This document shows positions 33,660-43,943 of a stretch of 64,000 nt of DNA, in pieces. The stretch's first letter is position 1; each line of letters begins with the position of its first letter. The position numbers and the translations under genes were made by a program. The notes under the pieces are model-generated. The model was not told where the DNA came from and did not search any database. It worked only from the letters and a program-made list of their open reading frames with translations. The stretch is from Symbiodinium microadriaticum (Eukaryota; Sar; Dinophyceae; Suessiales; Symbiodiniaceae): the NCBI GenBank assembly GCA_001939145.1, contig LSRX01000252.1, positions 429,282 through 493,281 of the forward strand, given 5' to 3'.

Positions 33660-33845
33660 ACTCCTGGGATGCGCGGTGGATGTAGGTTTAGGGATTATAA
33701 GTTTTAGTGCTTGAAGGGTTTAGAGTTTAGGGTTTAGGGTACATAGGGCTTGGGGTTTAAGGATTAAGGCTTATCGGGTTTAGGGCTTCGCGCCTGTTTT
33801 TGGGGGGTTTTAGGGTTTGGGGCTTACGGGGTTTAGGGTGGAGGG
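33660..33845. repeat. Degenerate TTTAGGG units
   Basis: Loose units mixed with TTGGGG words. Confidence 0.7.
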
Positions 33846-34138
33846 GCCCTTCATCCGTAGAAGCGGATGTGGAGCATGGCTCAATTGTCTTTAGGGCCTT
33901 GAGGGCTCGCGTTTTAGGGTTTAGGATTTATTATTCTCTAAGTCTCAGGGTCAGTATGACACACGAGCAATTGCACAGAAGGACGCGCTTAGCAAATATT
34001 TGCGCTCCCAACGTGCAGTAAGTTTGCAGAATCCTCATATCCGCAGATACTGTCTGGAACGCTCTACAGTGCTTTGGAGTGTCCTTCCGAAGGTTCAAGG
34101 GGAACCTGCGGCCCGGGACTGGCTCGGCTTCTCAGCTT

Positions 34139-34253
34139 ACTTGCTTGGGATTTCATGGGTGCTATAAGTGGGGTCATGAGTGCCCTCATCTGGGTTATGA
34201 TTATAGAAACCCTGCTCACAAGCCCACTTGTAACTACCCATGAACCTCCAAGT
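34139..34253. mobile_element. Inverted-repeat element, family B (copy 4)
   Basis: Left CTTGCTTGGGATTTCATGGG is diverged; right TAACTACCCATGAACCTCCA is intact. Flanks TA / TG. Confidence 0.8.
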
Positions 34254-34353
34254 GCTACCTGGGAAATTCAGACTCGACCCGGCTTGGGAATTGGGTTGGG
34301 GATTTGGGTGAAATGCCTGCCGACTCTCTGTGCAAGTGCAACACTAACAAGAG

Positions 34354-34479
34354 GAGAAGTGCTCAAGCTAATGTTGTCAGAGAACAAGAAACCAGAAGAA
34401 GATCTTGCCGTAAAGCCAACATGTGAGCGCCCAGTGGCTGAGGATGGGAGCACAGTGCCGCGGGAACTTCACCTGCGCG
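34354..34479 (+). CDS. Unknown protein, candidate exon on the plus strand
   Basis: Acceptor AAGAG|GA; donor GCGCG|GTGCAA. 41 codons: EVLKLMLSENKKPEEDLAVK then PTCERPVAEDGSTVPRELHL. Charged, ordinary composition. It is the best plus-strand exon in a window otherwise dominated by minus-strand coding, so a separate gene or a false call is possible. Confidence 0.5.
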
Positions 34480-34497
34480 GTGCAAGCCCTAACGGGT

Positions 34498-34585
34498 CCG
34501 GGCCTCAATACTTAGAATGGAGTTTTGTGATTGATTTATCATCCTACAATTCTAATACGGAGCCCCCGAAATAGTATTCTAAACC
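34498..34585. mobile_element. Dispersed element, family F (diverged copy)
   Basis: GGGCCTCAATACTTAGAATGGAG ... AGCCCCCGAAATAGTATT resembles the family F copy at 59.9 kb. Confidence 0.4.
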
Positions 34586-34714
34586 CTAAACCCTAAACCC
34601 AAACTAGTATTGGTAATAGATTAGGGCCCCTACATTAGACCTTTAGCGTTGTTGCCTAAATCCCAAACAGCAAGACTGCCGAGTCCCTAGAGGCAAGGCG
34701 GTAATGTAAGGGCC

Positions 34715-34855
34715 AATTAGGGTTTAGGGCTTAGGGTGTAGGGATTAGGGTTTAGGGGGTTAGGGGTTTAGGGTTTGGGGTTTAGGGTTTAGGGGTTTAG
34801 GGGTTTAGGGTTTAGGGTTTAGGGGTTTAGGGTTTAGGGTTTATGGGGTATTTTA
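34715..34855. repeat. TTTAGGG/TTTAGGGG array
   Basis: About 18 units. Confidence 0.95.
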
Positions 34856-34859
34856 TGGG

Positions 34860-34911
34860 TATATTATAAGGAACCCCCAAAATAGTATTGGCAATTATTC
34901 AGGCCCCTATA
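34860..34911. mobile_element. Family F terminus
   Basis: AATAGTATTGGCAATTATTC then AGGCCCCTA, the best-preserved copy of the family F end. Confidence 0.65.
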
Positions 34912-35180
34912 TTAAACACTGCACAGAGCTTGTCTGGGCATCTGTGGCATTCGCATGCATTTTTGCCCATGCACTAAGAAGCTTGCCAGCAGCACATCCG
35001 TCTTTGAGAACCGCTCAGCGGTTAGAAAGTCCTAGCACTACGACTTGGGTGAAGCATTCCGAGCGACGTGACGGAACTAGCTTGTCGAGGTTCAGATTTG
35101 CACTTGGTAAACCTACTCTTTGCTGGCTTCGCTTCACGTCCCAACAGCAAAACCGAAAGCCCGACATCCGAACAGGACAC

Positions 35181-35264
35181 CCCAACCCCGAAACCCGGCG
35201 TCGAAGCAAAAAGACTCTGTTCATGCGCTCCTAAGTGCAGATTTCCGACAGCCTCTAGTATCCC
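35181..35264 (-). CDS. Unknown protein, candidate exon
   Basis: Acceptor CCTCAG|GGG; donor TTGGG|GTGTCC. 28 codons, phase 0 at both ends: GILEAVGNLHLGAHEQSLFA then STPGFGVG. Confidence 0.5.
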
Positions 35265-35818
35265 CTGAGGCCCGAGTTTTTTGCATCTATGATCTGGTCT
35301 GCGGCTGTTATGCTCCCTACCTCCCACAAAAATAAGCCAACTGAGAATTTTGAAGAGTCTGCAAAGGACAATCTCAGAATGCTGCGACCCGAAGCAACAC
35401 ATCGTGTCTCCATCTTCGGCTGAAGTTGAGGGGAGGATGGGGGGTTTTAGACTTACAGTCTAGGGGTTTTAGACTTGCAGTATTTATACTGTCGGAATGC
35501 TGTCTTGTCGGCTCATCAGCATCTGGAGACACGATGCCCGGAATACATCGCGGAGGCTTGTTGCCAGCCAGGCAGTCAGAAACCCAACACATGGAATCCT
35601 GGACAGTGAAGTCTAGCACGATAGTGTTTGTTTGGCGGGAGGGACCAGGGTAGGGAGTTTCTGGCCAGCCTGCTGGCGGGTAAACCCTGAACCCTGGCTC
35701 CCAAAACGTGAACCGGAAGTCTTCTTACACCCCAAACCAAAAACCCCAAACCCTGAAACCTAAATCCTAAACCCTGAACCACATCACACCCAAGCCTTTC
35801 CACAGCCCTACAGTAAGG

Positions 35819-35894
35819 TAGGGGCCTTACAGGCTCCTTTATATGATATAGTCATAGGACCCTGAGGAACAATATTGGCAATTATTTAGTACCC
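35819..35894. mobile_element. Dispersed element, family F
   Basis: TAGGGGCCTTACAGGCTCCT at the left and AATATTGGCAATTATTTAGT at the right. Confidence 0.6.
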
Positions 35895-36190
35895 TAAAGC
35901 CTACACCCCTAAACCCTAAACCCTAAACCCCTAAACCCTAAACCCTAAGCCCTAAACCCCAATTATTGAGGCTTTCTATAGTACTTCCAAGGGCTGGCCG
36001 GGGCACTCAGGCGCGCGCTTCTAACCGTGACCTGCCCGGAAAACGGTGAAGCCTAAAGCTCAAGGGTTAGGGTTTAAGGCTCAAGGTTTAGGGTTCAGGG
36101 CTTGGGGTTTAGGGTTTGGGGCTTATAGGGCTTAGGGCTTAGGGTATATAGGCCTTAGGGTTTAGGGCTTATAGGTTTGCGGGTTTAGGG
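35895..36190. repeat. CCCTAAA then TTTAGGG arrays
   Basis: CCCTAAA units 35900-35960; degenerate TTTAGGG/TTAGGGC units 36060-36185. Confidence 0.85.
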
Positions 36191-36279
36191 ATGTAGGCTT
36201 CGAGGTTCGAGGCTCCGGGACGCCAGAGTGGCACAGCACAGTTTGGGATTTTCGTCTTAACCCTAAACCCTAATCCCTA

Positions 36280-36331
36280 AACCGGGCATGAAGGCCTTTA
36301 AACCCTAAACCCTAAACCGGGCATGAAGGCC
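36280..36331. repeat. Telomeric run between direct repeats
   Basis: ACCGGGCATGAAGGCC at 36280-36296 and 36316-36331 flank a TTTAAACCCTAAACCCTAA run. Confidence 0.85.
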
Positions 36332-36615
36332 CGTTCCGAGCTTCAAAGTTTGGGAATGTTTGGGAAGTTGGACTCTTCAAGGCGAGGATGAGCATGGATT
36401 GGAGCGAATCGCATGGCGACGACTTGCTTCTGTAGGTTTAGGGTTTAGGGTTTAGGGTTTAGCTGACCATGGAGGGGCTTGAGCTCTTTGCTTTTTGGGG
36501 GTGGTGGCCTTTGCGAACCTCTACAAAGCAGTCTTTCTTGCCTGTGGAGGAGAACGAGCAAGCTGAGTGCTACTATAGGGGCTGTGGGGCATATGGTAAT
36601 CTATGTATAGAGGCC

Positions 36616-36726
36616 TGTCTAGCTTCTATCTACCTATCTATCTACCTATCTATCTATACACACACATACTTATCTATATCTATATATATATATGTATGTA
36701 TATATATATATGTATATATATATGTA

Positions 36727-36762
<36 letters not shown>

Positions 36763-36852
36763 TGTATGTATGTATGTATGTATGTATGTATGTATGTATG
36801 TATGTATGTATGTATGTATGTATGTATATATATATATATATATATGTATGTG
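36616..36852. repeat. (CTAT), (TA) and (TATG)n microsatellites
   Basis: Composite tetranucleotide array. The (TATG)n core at 36734-36826 is nearly perfect. Confidence 0.97.
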
Positions 36853-37056
36853 AACCCTTACGGGAAACATTTGTTATCACCGAGGCTTCTAAATTACAGT
36901 AGATGCAGGATCAAGGACTGCGCCCAGCAAGGGCCCTGGGTTCCGGATGTTGTGGCTCGGCTCGATCGTGGTGAGGAGTCGAGATTCGAGAATTGAAAAG
37001 CAAAAGGAACGGCTGAAGATCCCCCAAAGCCCATCACAAATACACTAAACCTTCGC

Positions 37057-37160
37057 GCCGATGACTCAGCGGATTCCGTGCAGTTACTCAGGCTATAGAC
37101 TTTCACTTCGGCACTTCCAACACTATAGCGCCCGGTGCTCCCACCCACTCTTTCTGCAGC
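37057..37160 (-). CDS. Unknown protein, candidate exon
   Basis: Acceptor GTGCAG|GCT; donor TCGGC|GCGAAG (GC type). 34 codons: AAERVGGSTGRYSVGSAEVK then VYSLSNCTESAESS. It joins in phase to the exon at 37268-37350 if that exon uses its CGA|GTGATA donor. Confidence 0.55.
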
Positions 37161-37267
37161 CTGCACGGGGGAGCTCTGACGGAGACAGGTGGAAATGTGT
37201 CCAAACTCAGGAAAATAATCAAATGGATGTTCCGAAATCTCGCAACGAGGGCCCCTGTTTGGAACAC

Positions 37268-37350
37268 CCCATATAGGTATCACTCGGAGCGTTTCTGCAT
37301 TCAAGCGGCGAGAGTACGGCTTGATGTCAGAGAGTTTCTTTGCGTGAAGC
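37268..37350 (-). CDS. Unknown protein, candidate exon
   Basis: Acceptor GGTCAG|G; donor ATGGG|GTGTTC or the earlier CGA|GTGATA. 27 codons: LHAKKLSDIKPYSRRLNAET then LRVIPIW. It is part of a 162-codon unspliced open frame, about the longest expected by chance, so the splice sites are the better evidence. Confidence 0.55.
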
Positions 37351-37714
37351 CTGACCAAGACAGGTGGGCTCCAGATGCTCAAAACTCACCATAAGCCCGT
37401 AGCAAACCCATAAGGAGTCATCATCAGGAGCCCTTAGCAAATTCCACAACACAGCCATAGTATCGCCAACAGTAAACCCGTGGGATGCCCTGAACCCCAA
37501 GCCCTGAACTAAAAATGCTAAAGACCACGAGCCGAAACCCTGCAACCAACCTTTAAGTACCCAGAAGAAGTCCTTCTTTCGCAGGTCGGTTCAGGGTCTA
37601 GGGTAGAGGGCTTGGGGGTTCTTAGGGCGGAAAGTCCTAGGGATCCAGAGCCACGGGGCTACTGACTCAGGCTTCACTGTCCACCTTCAAGTTGCCAAAA
37701 GACCTTCTGGACAT

Positions 37715-38000
37715 GGCTCCAGATAGGGTTTAGGGTTTACCCTTAAACCCTAAACCCTAAATTTAGGGTTTAGGGATGACTCCAGACTTCTCAGCACCTT
37801 ATCGTCCGGTTGCTAAGACCTCACAGGCCCTTCTATACAACTGGAAGCTCGGCGAGGGCTGCAGGGGGCTTCGGATTTCGGACACTGGAAGCTAGGGCTT
37901 ATGGTTTAGGGTTTAGGGGGTCTAGGGTTTAGGGGCTTAGGGTTCAGGGGCTTAGGGGCTTAGGGTTTAGGGTTTAGGGTTAGGGTTTAGGGTTTAGGCG
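37715..38000. repeat. Telomere-like arrays, both orientations
   Basis: TTTAGGG/CCCTAAA/TTTAGGG switches at 37721-37786, flanked by TGGCTCCAGA and TGACTCCAGA; then TTTAGGG units 37895-38000. Confidence 0.85.
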
Positions 38001-38081
38001 TAAGATACGCTAGGCTGATGAAATTGCTTGAGCAAGCCCGGAAGTCGAAGGACCCAGTGGGAAAACACCCGAGCTCGAAAG

Positions 38082-38196
38082 CAACAGAGATCCTCAATGA
38101 ATCCCCTAAACCCTAAACCCTAAACCGTAACACAGGTCCTCAATGAATCCCCTAAACCTTAAACCCTAAACCCTAACACAGATCCTCAATGAATCC
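38082..38196. repeat. Three direct repeats separated by telomeric runs
   Basis: The box CACAG(A/G)TCCTCAATGAATCC occurs at about 38084, 38131 and 38177, with CCCTAAA runs filling the intervals. Confidence 0.9.
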
Positions 38197-38254
38197 GACA
38201 CCTTTTGAACCCGGGAGCCGAACGAAGCCCTAACCCCTCAAACTCAAAGCCTCA

Positions 38255-38360
38255 ACGGCTTAGGGTTTAGGGCTCAGGGTTTAGGGTTGAGGGTTTAGGG
38301 GTTTAGGGTATAGGGTGTAGGGCTCAGGGTTGAGGGTTTAGGGTTAGGGTTTAGGGACCT
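38255..38360. repeat. TTTAGGG-type array
   Basis: Degenerate units with TTGAGGG and GTATAGGG variants. Confidence 0.85.
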
Positions 38361-38844
38361 CAACAAAAAAGACCAAAACTACTAAATTCCCCTGCCTGTC
38401 GGCCCTAGCATTGGCCACGTGCCTTCCTGCGCAGGGAGGAAGAGTTGAAGCAAAAGGGCGTCAGGCTCTATCGGCGGTTTCAGGCTCAGCACCCTAAACA
38501 TTAAACCACAAATCCCTATAGCCCAAACCCTAAACCCTAAACCCTGGACGCTCAACCCTATACCCTGCACCCTCCGCCCTCAATCGAGTGCCTTGTAGGT
38601 TTCGGCTCACCGGTTGTCGACTTCCGTCTACTTTTTTTGATAAATCTATGCTTCTTTTCGGTATTTCTTGTAGCTGCACTCGAATTTTTTTGTTGTGGTT
38701 TCGGGCTTCAGGGGTGAAGGAAGGGTAAATTTGAAGTTTAGGGGTTCTAGGGATTGGGATTCAGCATGAAGGGGCCCAGGATTCAGGGTCTGGGGTTCTA
38801 TGGGGTTAGCGTTGGTGGTTTAGGGTTTAGGGTTTACTAACGGC

Positions 38845-39190
38845 TTAGGGTTTAGGTATAGTGGTAAGACGACCTCTCTTAGTAGAACACGATGGAAAAG
38901 TCAAGCTCGCGCAAAGGCCGCAAACACCGGCACCCCCTCCAGTGAAGCCAGGAAAAAGCCCACAGTGCCATTCATTTTCTTTGATCCAACTTGATGGCCG
39001 ATTGAAAGGAATAGCAGTGAGTAATTTAGGGGATTTAGGGCTCATTCTACGATTGGTCCTGTACAGTGGTATTGTCACTCAATACTTCGGCCTTTACGTG
39101 AGGCCTATAGCTGCAAGCCTGAACACAGATCCCAGGAAAATCCAGGCAGTGTTTGTTGCTTGTCTGTGGAAGACTATAGAGTACGTTTAG
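38845..39190. other. Possible coding region, unresolved
   Basis: Plus-strand frame LAQRPQTPAPPPVKPGKSPQ ends at a GCA|GTGAGT donor; a second plus frame and a minus frame are also open. No call made. Confidence 0.25.
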
Positions 39191-39480
39191 CCCGGGATAC
39201 TCGTCGGTTCGAGCATGAATACATCGAACTGCCTGACACCCCAAACCCTTAAATCGCAAAACCCGAATGTTGAAGCTAAAATCCCAAATCCGAAACCACT
39301 AACCCAACCCATGACAGGAATCCTTTCGAAAAATTCAGAGAAGGAACGCACTTCTGACATCTCAGCATCGTTGAGGCCACCCCTGCCGTAGCGGCGCAGG
39401 CTCGGGTTTGGGGTTTAGGGTTTAGGGTTATACTTGGGAGTTATGCTCAGGGGTGTTTAGCATTGGAGGGGCAGAGCTGA

Positions 39481-39526
39481 GTGTGTGTTTGTGTGTGTGC
39501 GCGCGCGTGTGTGTGTGTGTGTGTCT
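39481..39526. repeat. (GT)n microsatellite
   Basis: GT repeat with a GCGC interruption. Confidence 0.95.
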
Positions 39527-40209
39527 GTTTTGTTTGGTCTTTTGTCATCGCTCCTTTTAAATCGCTCTCCGTTGGGCCTAACAGCACCTTCAAATATGAG
39601 TTTAGCATTTGGCTAAACGCGCCTCAGATGGCAACAGAGTTGTTGATTCGGTTCGGGGGGCAGTTTTTGCTGAAAGTTGCAGGCCTGGTATGTGGCCGAA
39701 ATCATTCGTATCAGCGGTTGTTGCAAGCGACTTGTGCTGCTACTGAAACGACCACTGTTGCTGCTGCTGCTGCTGCTCCTTTTACATCACAAGTAGTGCT
39801 GTCAGCACGACCATAGTCAGCAAGAGTCGATTGAAGACTTAGGAACAGAACAGACTCAAGACCCTTCTGTTCTCCGAAGCCTCCCAGACCTAAATGCGAC
39901 ATCCCAGGCGCCGGGCGGACAGAATGTAGAATGCCAAACATTGAACGCGCAACCCGAAAGCGCAGCTCCGAGGTTAAACCTAGTCTCCAGTCTTCAGCTC
40001 AGCCCTCCGAGGACAGAGACTCGATGCACCTTAAGCTTCCAACCCTCCCAGAGAGCACCACTAAACAGGCTTATAACCCTAACCTTTGTATCAAACTCAA
40101 AGCCGGAAATTTCAATTCCAAACACCGCATCCTGCAACCCCTAACCCCCGAGCTTAGAACCCCGAACCCCGAAGCCGTAAGACTGACAACGGCTACCTTA
40201 GCCTGTTCT

Positions 40210-40285
40210 GGCCTGCAACCCTAGGGCCCTAAACCCCTAAACCCTAACCCCTAAACCCTAAACCCCTAAACCCTAAACCCTAAAT
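40210..40285. repeat. CCCTAAA/CCCCTAAA array
   Basis: About 10 units. Confidence 0.9.
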
Positions 40286-40308
40286 GGCCTGCCACCAGAG
40301 ACGCCTAC

Positions 40309-40365
40309 CCAAACCAACTTCGGGTCCAGCTTTGCCGGCAGGACGTTCTCGTAGTGTCGCTGATC
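40309..40365 (-). CDS. Unknown protein, candidate exon
   Basis: Acceptor GTGCAG|GAT; donor TTTGG|GTAGGC. 19 codons, phase 0/0: DQRHYENVLPAKLDPKLVW. Both splice sites are close to consensus. Confidence 0.6.
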
Positions 40366-40439
40366 CTGCACCGCCATGGGACGGCTGGGCACTGGGCATC
40401 TGTGCTGGGGGAAGCCGGGGCTCAGGGTTCAGGAGGGAT

Positions 40440-40502
40440 TAAGGTTTAGGGTTCAGGGTTTAGGGTTTAGGATTTTCGGTTTAGGGTTTAGGGTTCAGGG
40501 GA
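40440..40502. repeat. TTTAGGG-type run
   Basis: Degenerate units. Confidence 0.8.
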
Positions 40503-40650
40503 TGTTTAGGTGCTAGTTAGAGCTCTTGCTCTCAAAGAGGTTGACGTTTCTGGGATTTCCTGCACATGCAAGAAAACTCAACTTGTCCAGCAAGGTTAAC
40601 CTTTGGGATTATATCGGGATGACAATGCCCTCCGAAAGCCTACTTGGGCA

Positions 40651-40848
40651 CTAAGAAAATTCTCTAGTGACTCTAGTTTGTCGATCACCAAAGAACCGCA
40701 TCGCCCGACGCAGACTTGGACGAAGCAAGACCAACCCAGCACCCAACCCGAACAGTGCTGTGGAGACATCTAGCTTGGCTTGCTTGGCGGGTTTGCGCAC
40801 CAACTTCAAAGCCCGGAGTGCTGCTGGATCTGACTGGAGTTTGCGGAA
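40651..40848 (-). CDS. Unknown protein with one hydrophobic helix
   Basis: 65-codon frame FRKLQSDPAALRALKLVRKP, VSTALFGLGAGLVLLRPSLR, RAMRFFGDRQTRV, ending at TAG 40651. ALFGLGAGLVLL could be a short membrane-associated helix flanked by Arg/Lys. The acceptor is CTAG|T (not AG|G). A phase-0 donor at AGA|GTCACT would join it to the exon at 40365. Confidence 0.55.
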   Translation of the reverse strand, partial: FRKLQSDPAALRALKLVRKPAKQAKLDVSTALFGLGAGLVLLRPSLRRAMRFFGDRQTRVTREFS

Positions 40849-40854
40849 CTAGTT

Positions 40855-40975
40855 GGGTTTAGGGTTTAGGGTTTAGGGTTTATTGTTTAGGGCTCCTAAA
40901 CCCTAAAACCCTAAACCCTAAACCCTAAGTTCGGGGTCCATGTCTCCCTAAGTTCGGGGTCCATGTCTCCCCAAT
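40855..40975. repeat. Inverted telomeric runs and a tandem 23-bp duplication
   Basis: TTTAGGG x4 then CCCTAAA x5 (40857-40928), followed by AAGTTCGGGGTCCATGTCTC twice in tandem (40928-40973). Confidence 0.9.
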
Positions 40976-41071
40976 GAATATAGTGTCTTCCTCGTCTGTT
41001 GCTGCTGTTTGTCGGCTTTGGGCTCTAAGGCGGCCTCTCATAGGGCTGTCGATGGAACGATTTCTGCACCT

Positions 41072-41165
41072 GGGTAGTTCTCCAAATTAGGGGTCCTTTG
41101 TAGGGTCCTTTGTGTAAGGTTGCCGTACTATTTTGGGGACCCTCATTTAGAGAATTTTCCAACTA
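41072..41165. mobile_element. Inverted-repeat element, family E (copy 3)
   Basis: GGGTAGTTCTCCAAATTAGG ... CATTTAGAGAATTTTCC. The interior GGTTGCCGTACTATTTTGGG matches copies 1 and 2. Confidence 0.75.
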
Positions 41166-42020
41166 CTGCTGACACCTTGGGATTTGGTATTCAGCGTTCT
41201 GTGAACTCTTGGCTTTTAGGACAAAGAATAACCCTAAATCCTTAACTCTTGCTCTCGTTGTTTAAGCCAAAGTTCGCGGATGACTTCTGTGGTTCGTTAC
41301 ACACCGTCCGTGGAAACTCCATCATACGTGCCATTGCACCTCATCCATGTTTCTGGGACCTCAGACTAAACCATCCGTGACTACTGAGAATTCAGGATTT
41401 CGATTTTGGGTGGTTGGTCAGTCGGGATCCGCTATTCGGTGTTCCATTCAGTGTCCGCAGTATGGCCCATTACTCTCCTGAAACTCCCGTGACACTTGAA
41501 CGAACAGATCCAAAACTAGACCCTATATTGTAGTAGTCTTCTTAAATTGAACATAAATTTCTCCCACAGCCTGCGACAGAAATCGCCCTAAACCCTACGC
41601 CTGAACCTTAGACAAGCCAATTCCTAAACCCAACAGCCCCAGCCGGTCCAGTGCAAACTGACGTTCCGGAACGGAGGCTGTCGAGGCCACCACTTTGGCA
41701 GTTCCACAGGAGTCCCGATACCTAGCGCAGTGTAGGGCTTGTATATGAGGAGGTTGGGGTCTCGGCTTTAGGGTCATTGGAGGCTCTTAGGGCTCTGTGG
41801 CTAAACACTGCTTTTCCCCACACCCTAAACCCTCACGTTGACCCCCAACAGCTAGTGATTGCAGGCCATGGTGCTCGTAGACGGCGCCAAACGCCGGTGC
41901 CTCGCCTTCATGCAATCTGCTTGAACACTAATCCCTACACCCCTAAACCCCCAAACCCCAAACCCTCTCAGCATAATGTGTTCAGCACAAGAACATGAGC
42001 TTGTGAGTAACAATAATAGC

Positions 42021-42111
42021 AAATAGGCTCCGCTGTAGTTCTAGTTCCTTTTGGGGATTCCCAGAATCCTAAATATAAACCCCAAAAAGGAACTACTATG
42101 GAGCCTATGGG
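42021..42111. mobile_element. Inverted-repeat element, family D (copy 3)
   Basis: ATAGGCTCCGCTGTAGTTCT ... AAAAGGAACTACTATGGAGC then CTATGGG, followed by TA. The candidate exon at 42119 ends with a GA donor 6 bp away. Confidence 0.85.
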
Positions 42112-42118
42112 TATAGTC

Positions 42119-42195
42119 CTCCCAGATGATCGGAAACTCTGAGTTGCCAAGCTGCGCGGTGCCCCGGACGGCACTGCGAGGACGAGATCGTCAGC
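42119..42195 (-). CDS. Unknown protein, candidate exon
   Basis: Acceptor GCCCAG|GCT; donor GGGAG|GACTAT (GA type). 25 codons plus AG: ADDLVLAVPSGAPRSLATQS then FRSSG. It sits between two small inverted-repeat elements (42021-42111 and 42226-42417). Confidence 0.55.
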
Positions 42196-42225
42196 CTGGG
42201 CTGCTGTGAAGGAACTTACATTCAG

Positions 42226-42417
42226 CTGCTAGAATAAGGAACCCCTACTCTTTAACATACACATACATATACAACCATACTATCTACTTATCCAACTGTC
42301 TATCTATCTATCTATCTATCTATCTATATGTATATATATATACATACATACATACATACATACATACATACCTATATACATCCCCATTATGATAACTTAA
42401 ACTAATGTTCCTTAACA
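42226..42417. mobile_element. Family H element carrying a (CTAT)/(ACAT) microsatellite
   Basis: Ends CAGCTGCTAGAATAAGGAAC and TCCCCATTATGATAACTTAA resemble the 12.35-kb element. The middle is filled with CTAT (42297-42327), TA and ATAC (42341-42370) repeats. Confidence 0.6.
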
Positions 42418-42514
42418 GCAATCCAGCAGCTCGGGGAACGGCGTTGCGACGGGATTTGTTGTAGCGATACCTCGGAGGAGTCCCTACTCTGGAGCTTTTG
42501 GTTTGGGGCTTGTA

Positions 42515-42890
42515 GGGTTTAGGGTTTAGGGTTTAGGGCTTAGGGTTCAGGGTTTAGGTTTTAGGGTTTAGGGGTTTGTGGTTTAGGGTTGAGGGTTTAG
42601 GGCTTAGGTTTTAGGATTTCAGGTTTAGGGCCCTGAGCTCTGAGAAGTTGGTAAGTCCGAGCTTCGGTTGCGGTTGAGGGCTTGCGAATTGCAAGGGGGT
42701 TTCGGAAGTAAAGAAACTGGACATGAATTCCAAAGCCTACACCCCACCTCTCCCTAAACCCCTAAACCCTAAACCCCTAAACCCTAAAATCCTAACCCCC
42801 GAAACCCTAAACCCCTAAACCCTAAACCCTATAAACCCTAAACCCCGAAACCCTAAACCCTGTAAACCCTAAACCCCTAAACCGACCTTG
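42515..42890. repeat. TTTAGGG then CCCTAAA arrays
   Basis: TTTAGGG units 42515-42630; CCCTAAA/CCCCTAAA units 42752-42885. Opposite orientation across about 120 bp. Confidence 0.9.
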
Positions 42891-43016
42891 AAAGGGCTGG
42901 AATGAAGGGGAAGAGTCCGGAGTACCAGGGGGGTGCTGACGACCTAAGGTTTGCAAGGGGCAAAGAATTACCTATACTACTTTGGGTTTGGGGTTTTGGG
43001 TTTAGGGTTTCGAATA

Positions 43017-43119
43017 TAGGAGCCTGAATAAAATAACTACCTATACTATTTTGGGGGCTCCTGATTATAATTATAGTATAATATACCTGGAGACCCCATT
43101 CTATTTTTTAAGGCCCCTA
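43017..43119. mobile_element. Dispersed element, family F (inverted copy)
   Basis: TAGGAGCCTGAATAAAATAA then CTACCTATACTATTTTGGGG at the left, AAGGCCCCTA at the right. Opposite orientation to the 34.9 and 59.9 kb copies. Confidence 0.75.
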
Positions 43120-43144
43120 CTAGGCCCGGGTTTTTCTGCCGGGC

Positions 43145-43183
43145 CAGCTGCGTGTTGTGCTCAGCCAGGTCAACAGAAGGGCC
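43145..43183 (-). CDS. Candidate short exon, unknown
   Basis: Acceptor AGCCAG|GGC; donor CAGCTG|GCCCGG (GC type). 13 codons: GPSVDLAEHNTQL. Confidence 0.4.
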
Positions 43184-43344
43184 CTGGCTGCAGAGCCCGG
43201 GCCGCAGTTGCAAGCAAGTGGGTTTAGGGTTTAGGGTTTAGGGGAAGATTCACAACAATCACAGTTCAAGACGAAGAACCCTGAACAGAGACGCAGCAAC
43301 GCAACAACGGCGACAAAAGAATCCATGAAAGGAAACAGCGCGAC

Positions 43345-43400
43345 GACGATCACGACAGCAACAACAACAACAACAACAACAGCAGCAGCAGCAGCAGCAA
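43345..43400. repeat. (CAA)n(CAG)n
   Basis: Trinucleotide run; adjacent CAAG/AAAC units continue to 43470. Confidence 0.9.
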
Positions 43401-43769
43401 GCAAGGAGGCAGGCAGGCAAGCGAGCAAGAAGACAAAAAGCAAGAAAACAAGCAAGCAAATAAACAAACCAACAACATCACGGACCATCAATCGCTGCAG
43501 CAACCAGCAACAACGTGATCACAATCAAGAACACCCTGGCAACCTCAACATCAGCGACCGCAACATGTGTTTACTCCTGGCACAAGTACAACTAGAAGAA
43601 CGAGTTATCTAGCAGGTAGTATGTGGCACATACTACCGCGTATACAGTCCTTCAATGCGATATAGAACGCGATACATAGTATGAAGTGCGACGTAGTGCA
43701 TAGGACGAATGACAAAGAATAATGTATTCCTATGTATTAGGTACATAGTCCCTTGTAGGAGCAGAGTGG

Positions 43770-43804
43770 TCGTCGTCGTCGTCGTCGTGGTCGTCGTCGT
43801 CGTC

Positions 43805-43838
<34 letters not shown>

Positions 43839-43881
43839 CAGCAGCAGCAGTAGTAGTAGTAGTAGCAGCAGCAGGAGTAGC

Positions 43882-43943
<62 letters not shown>

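Noticed and set aside
36894..37382. Single 162-codon protein
   Set aside because: A frame this long is expected about once by chance in the window; internal AG|G and G-T/C splice sites give two better-defined exons instead.
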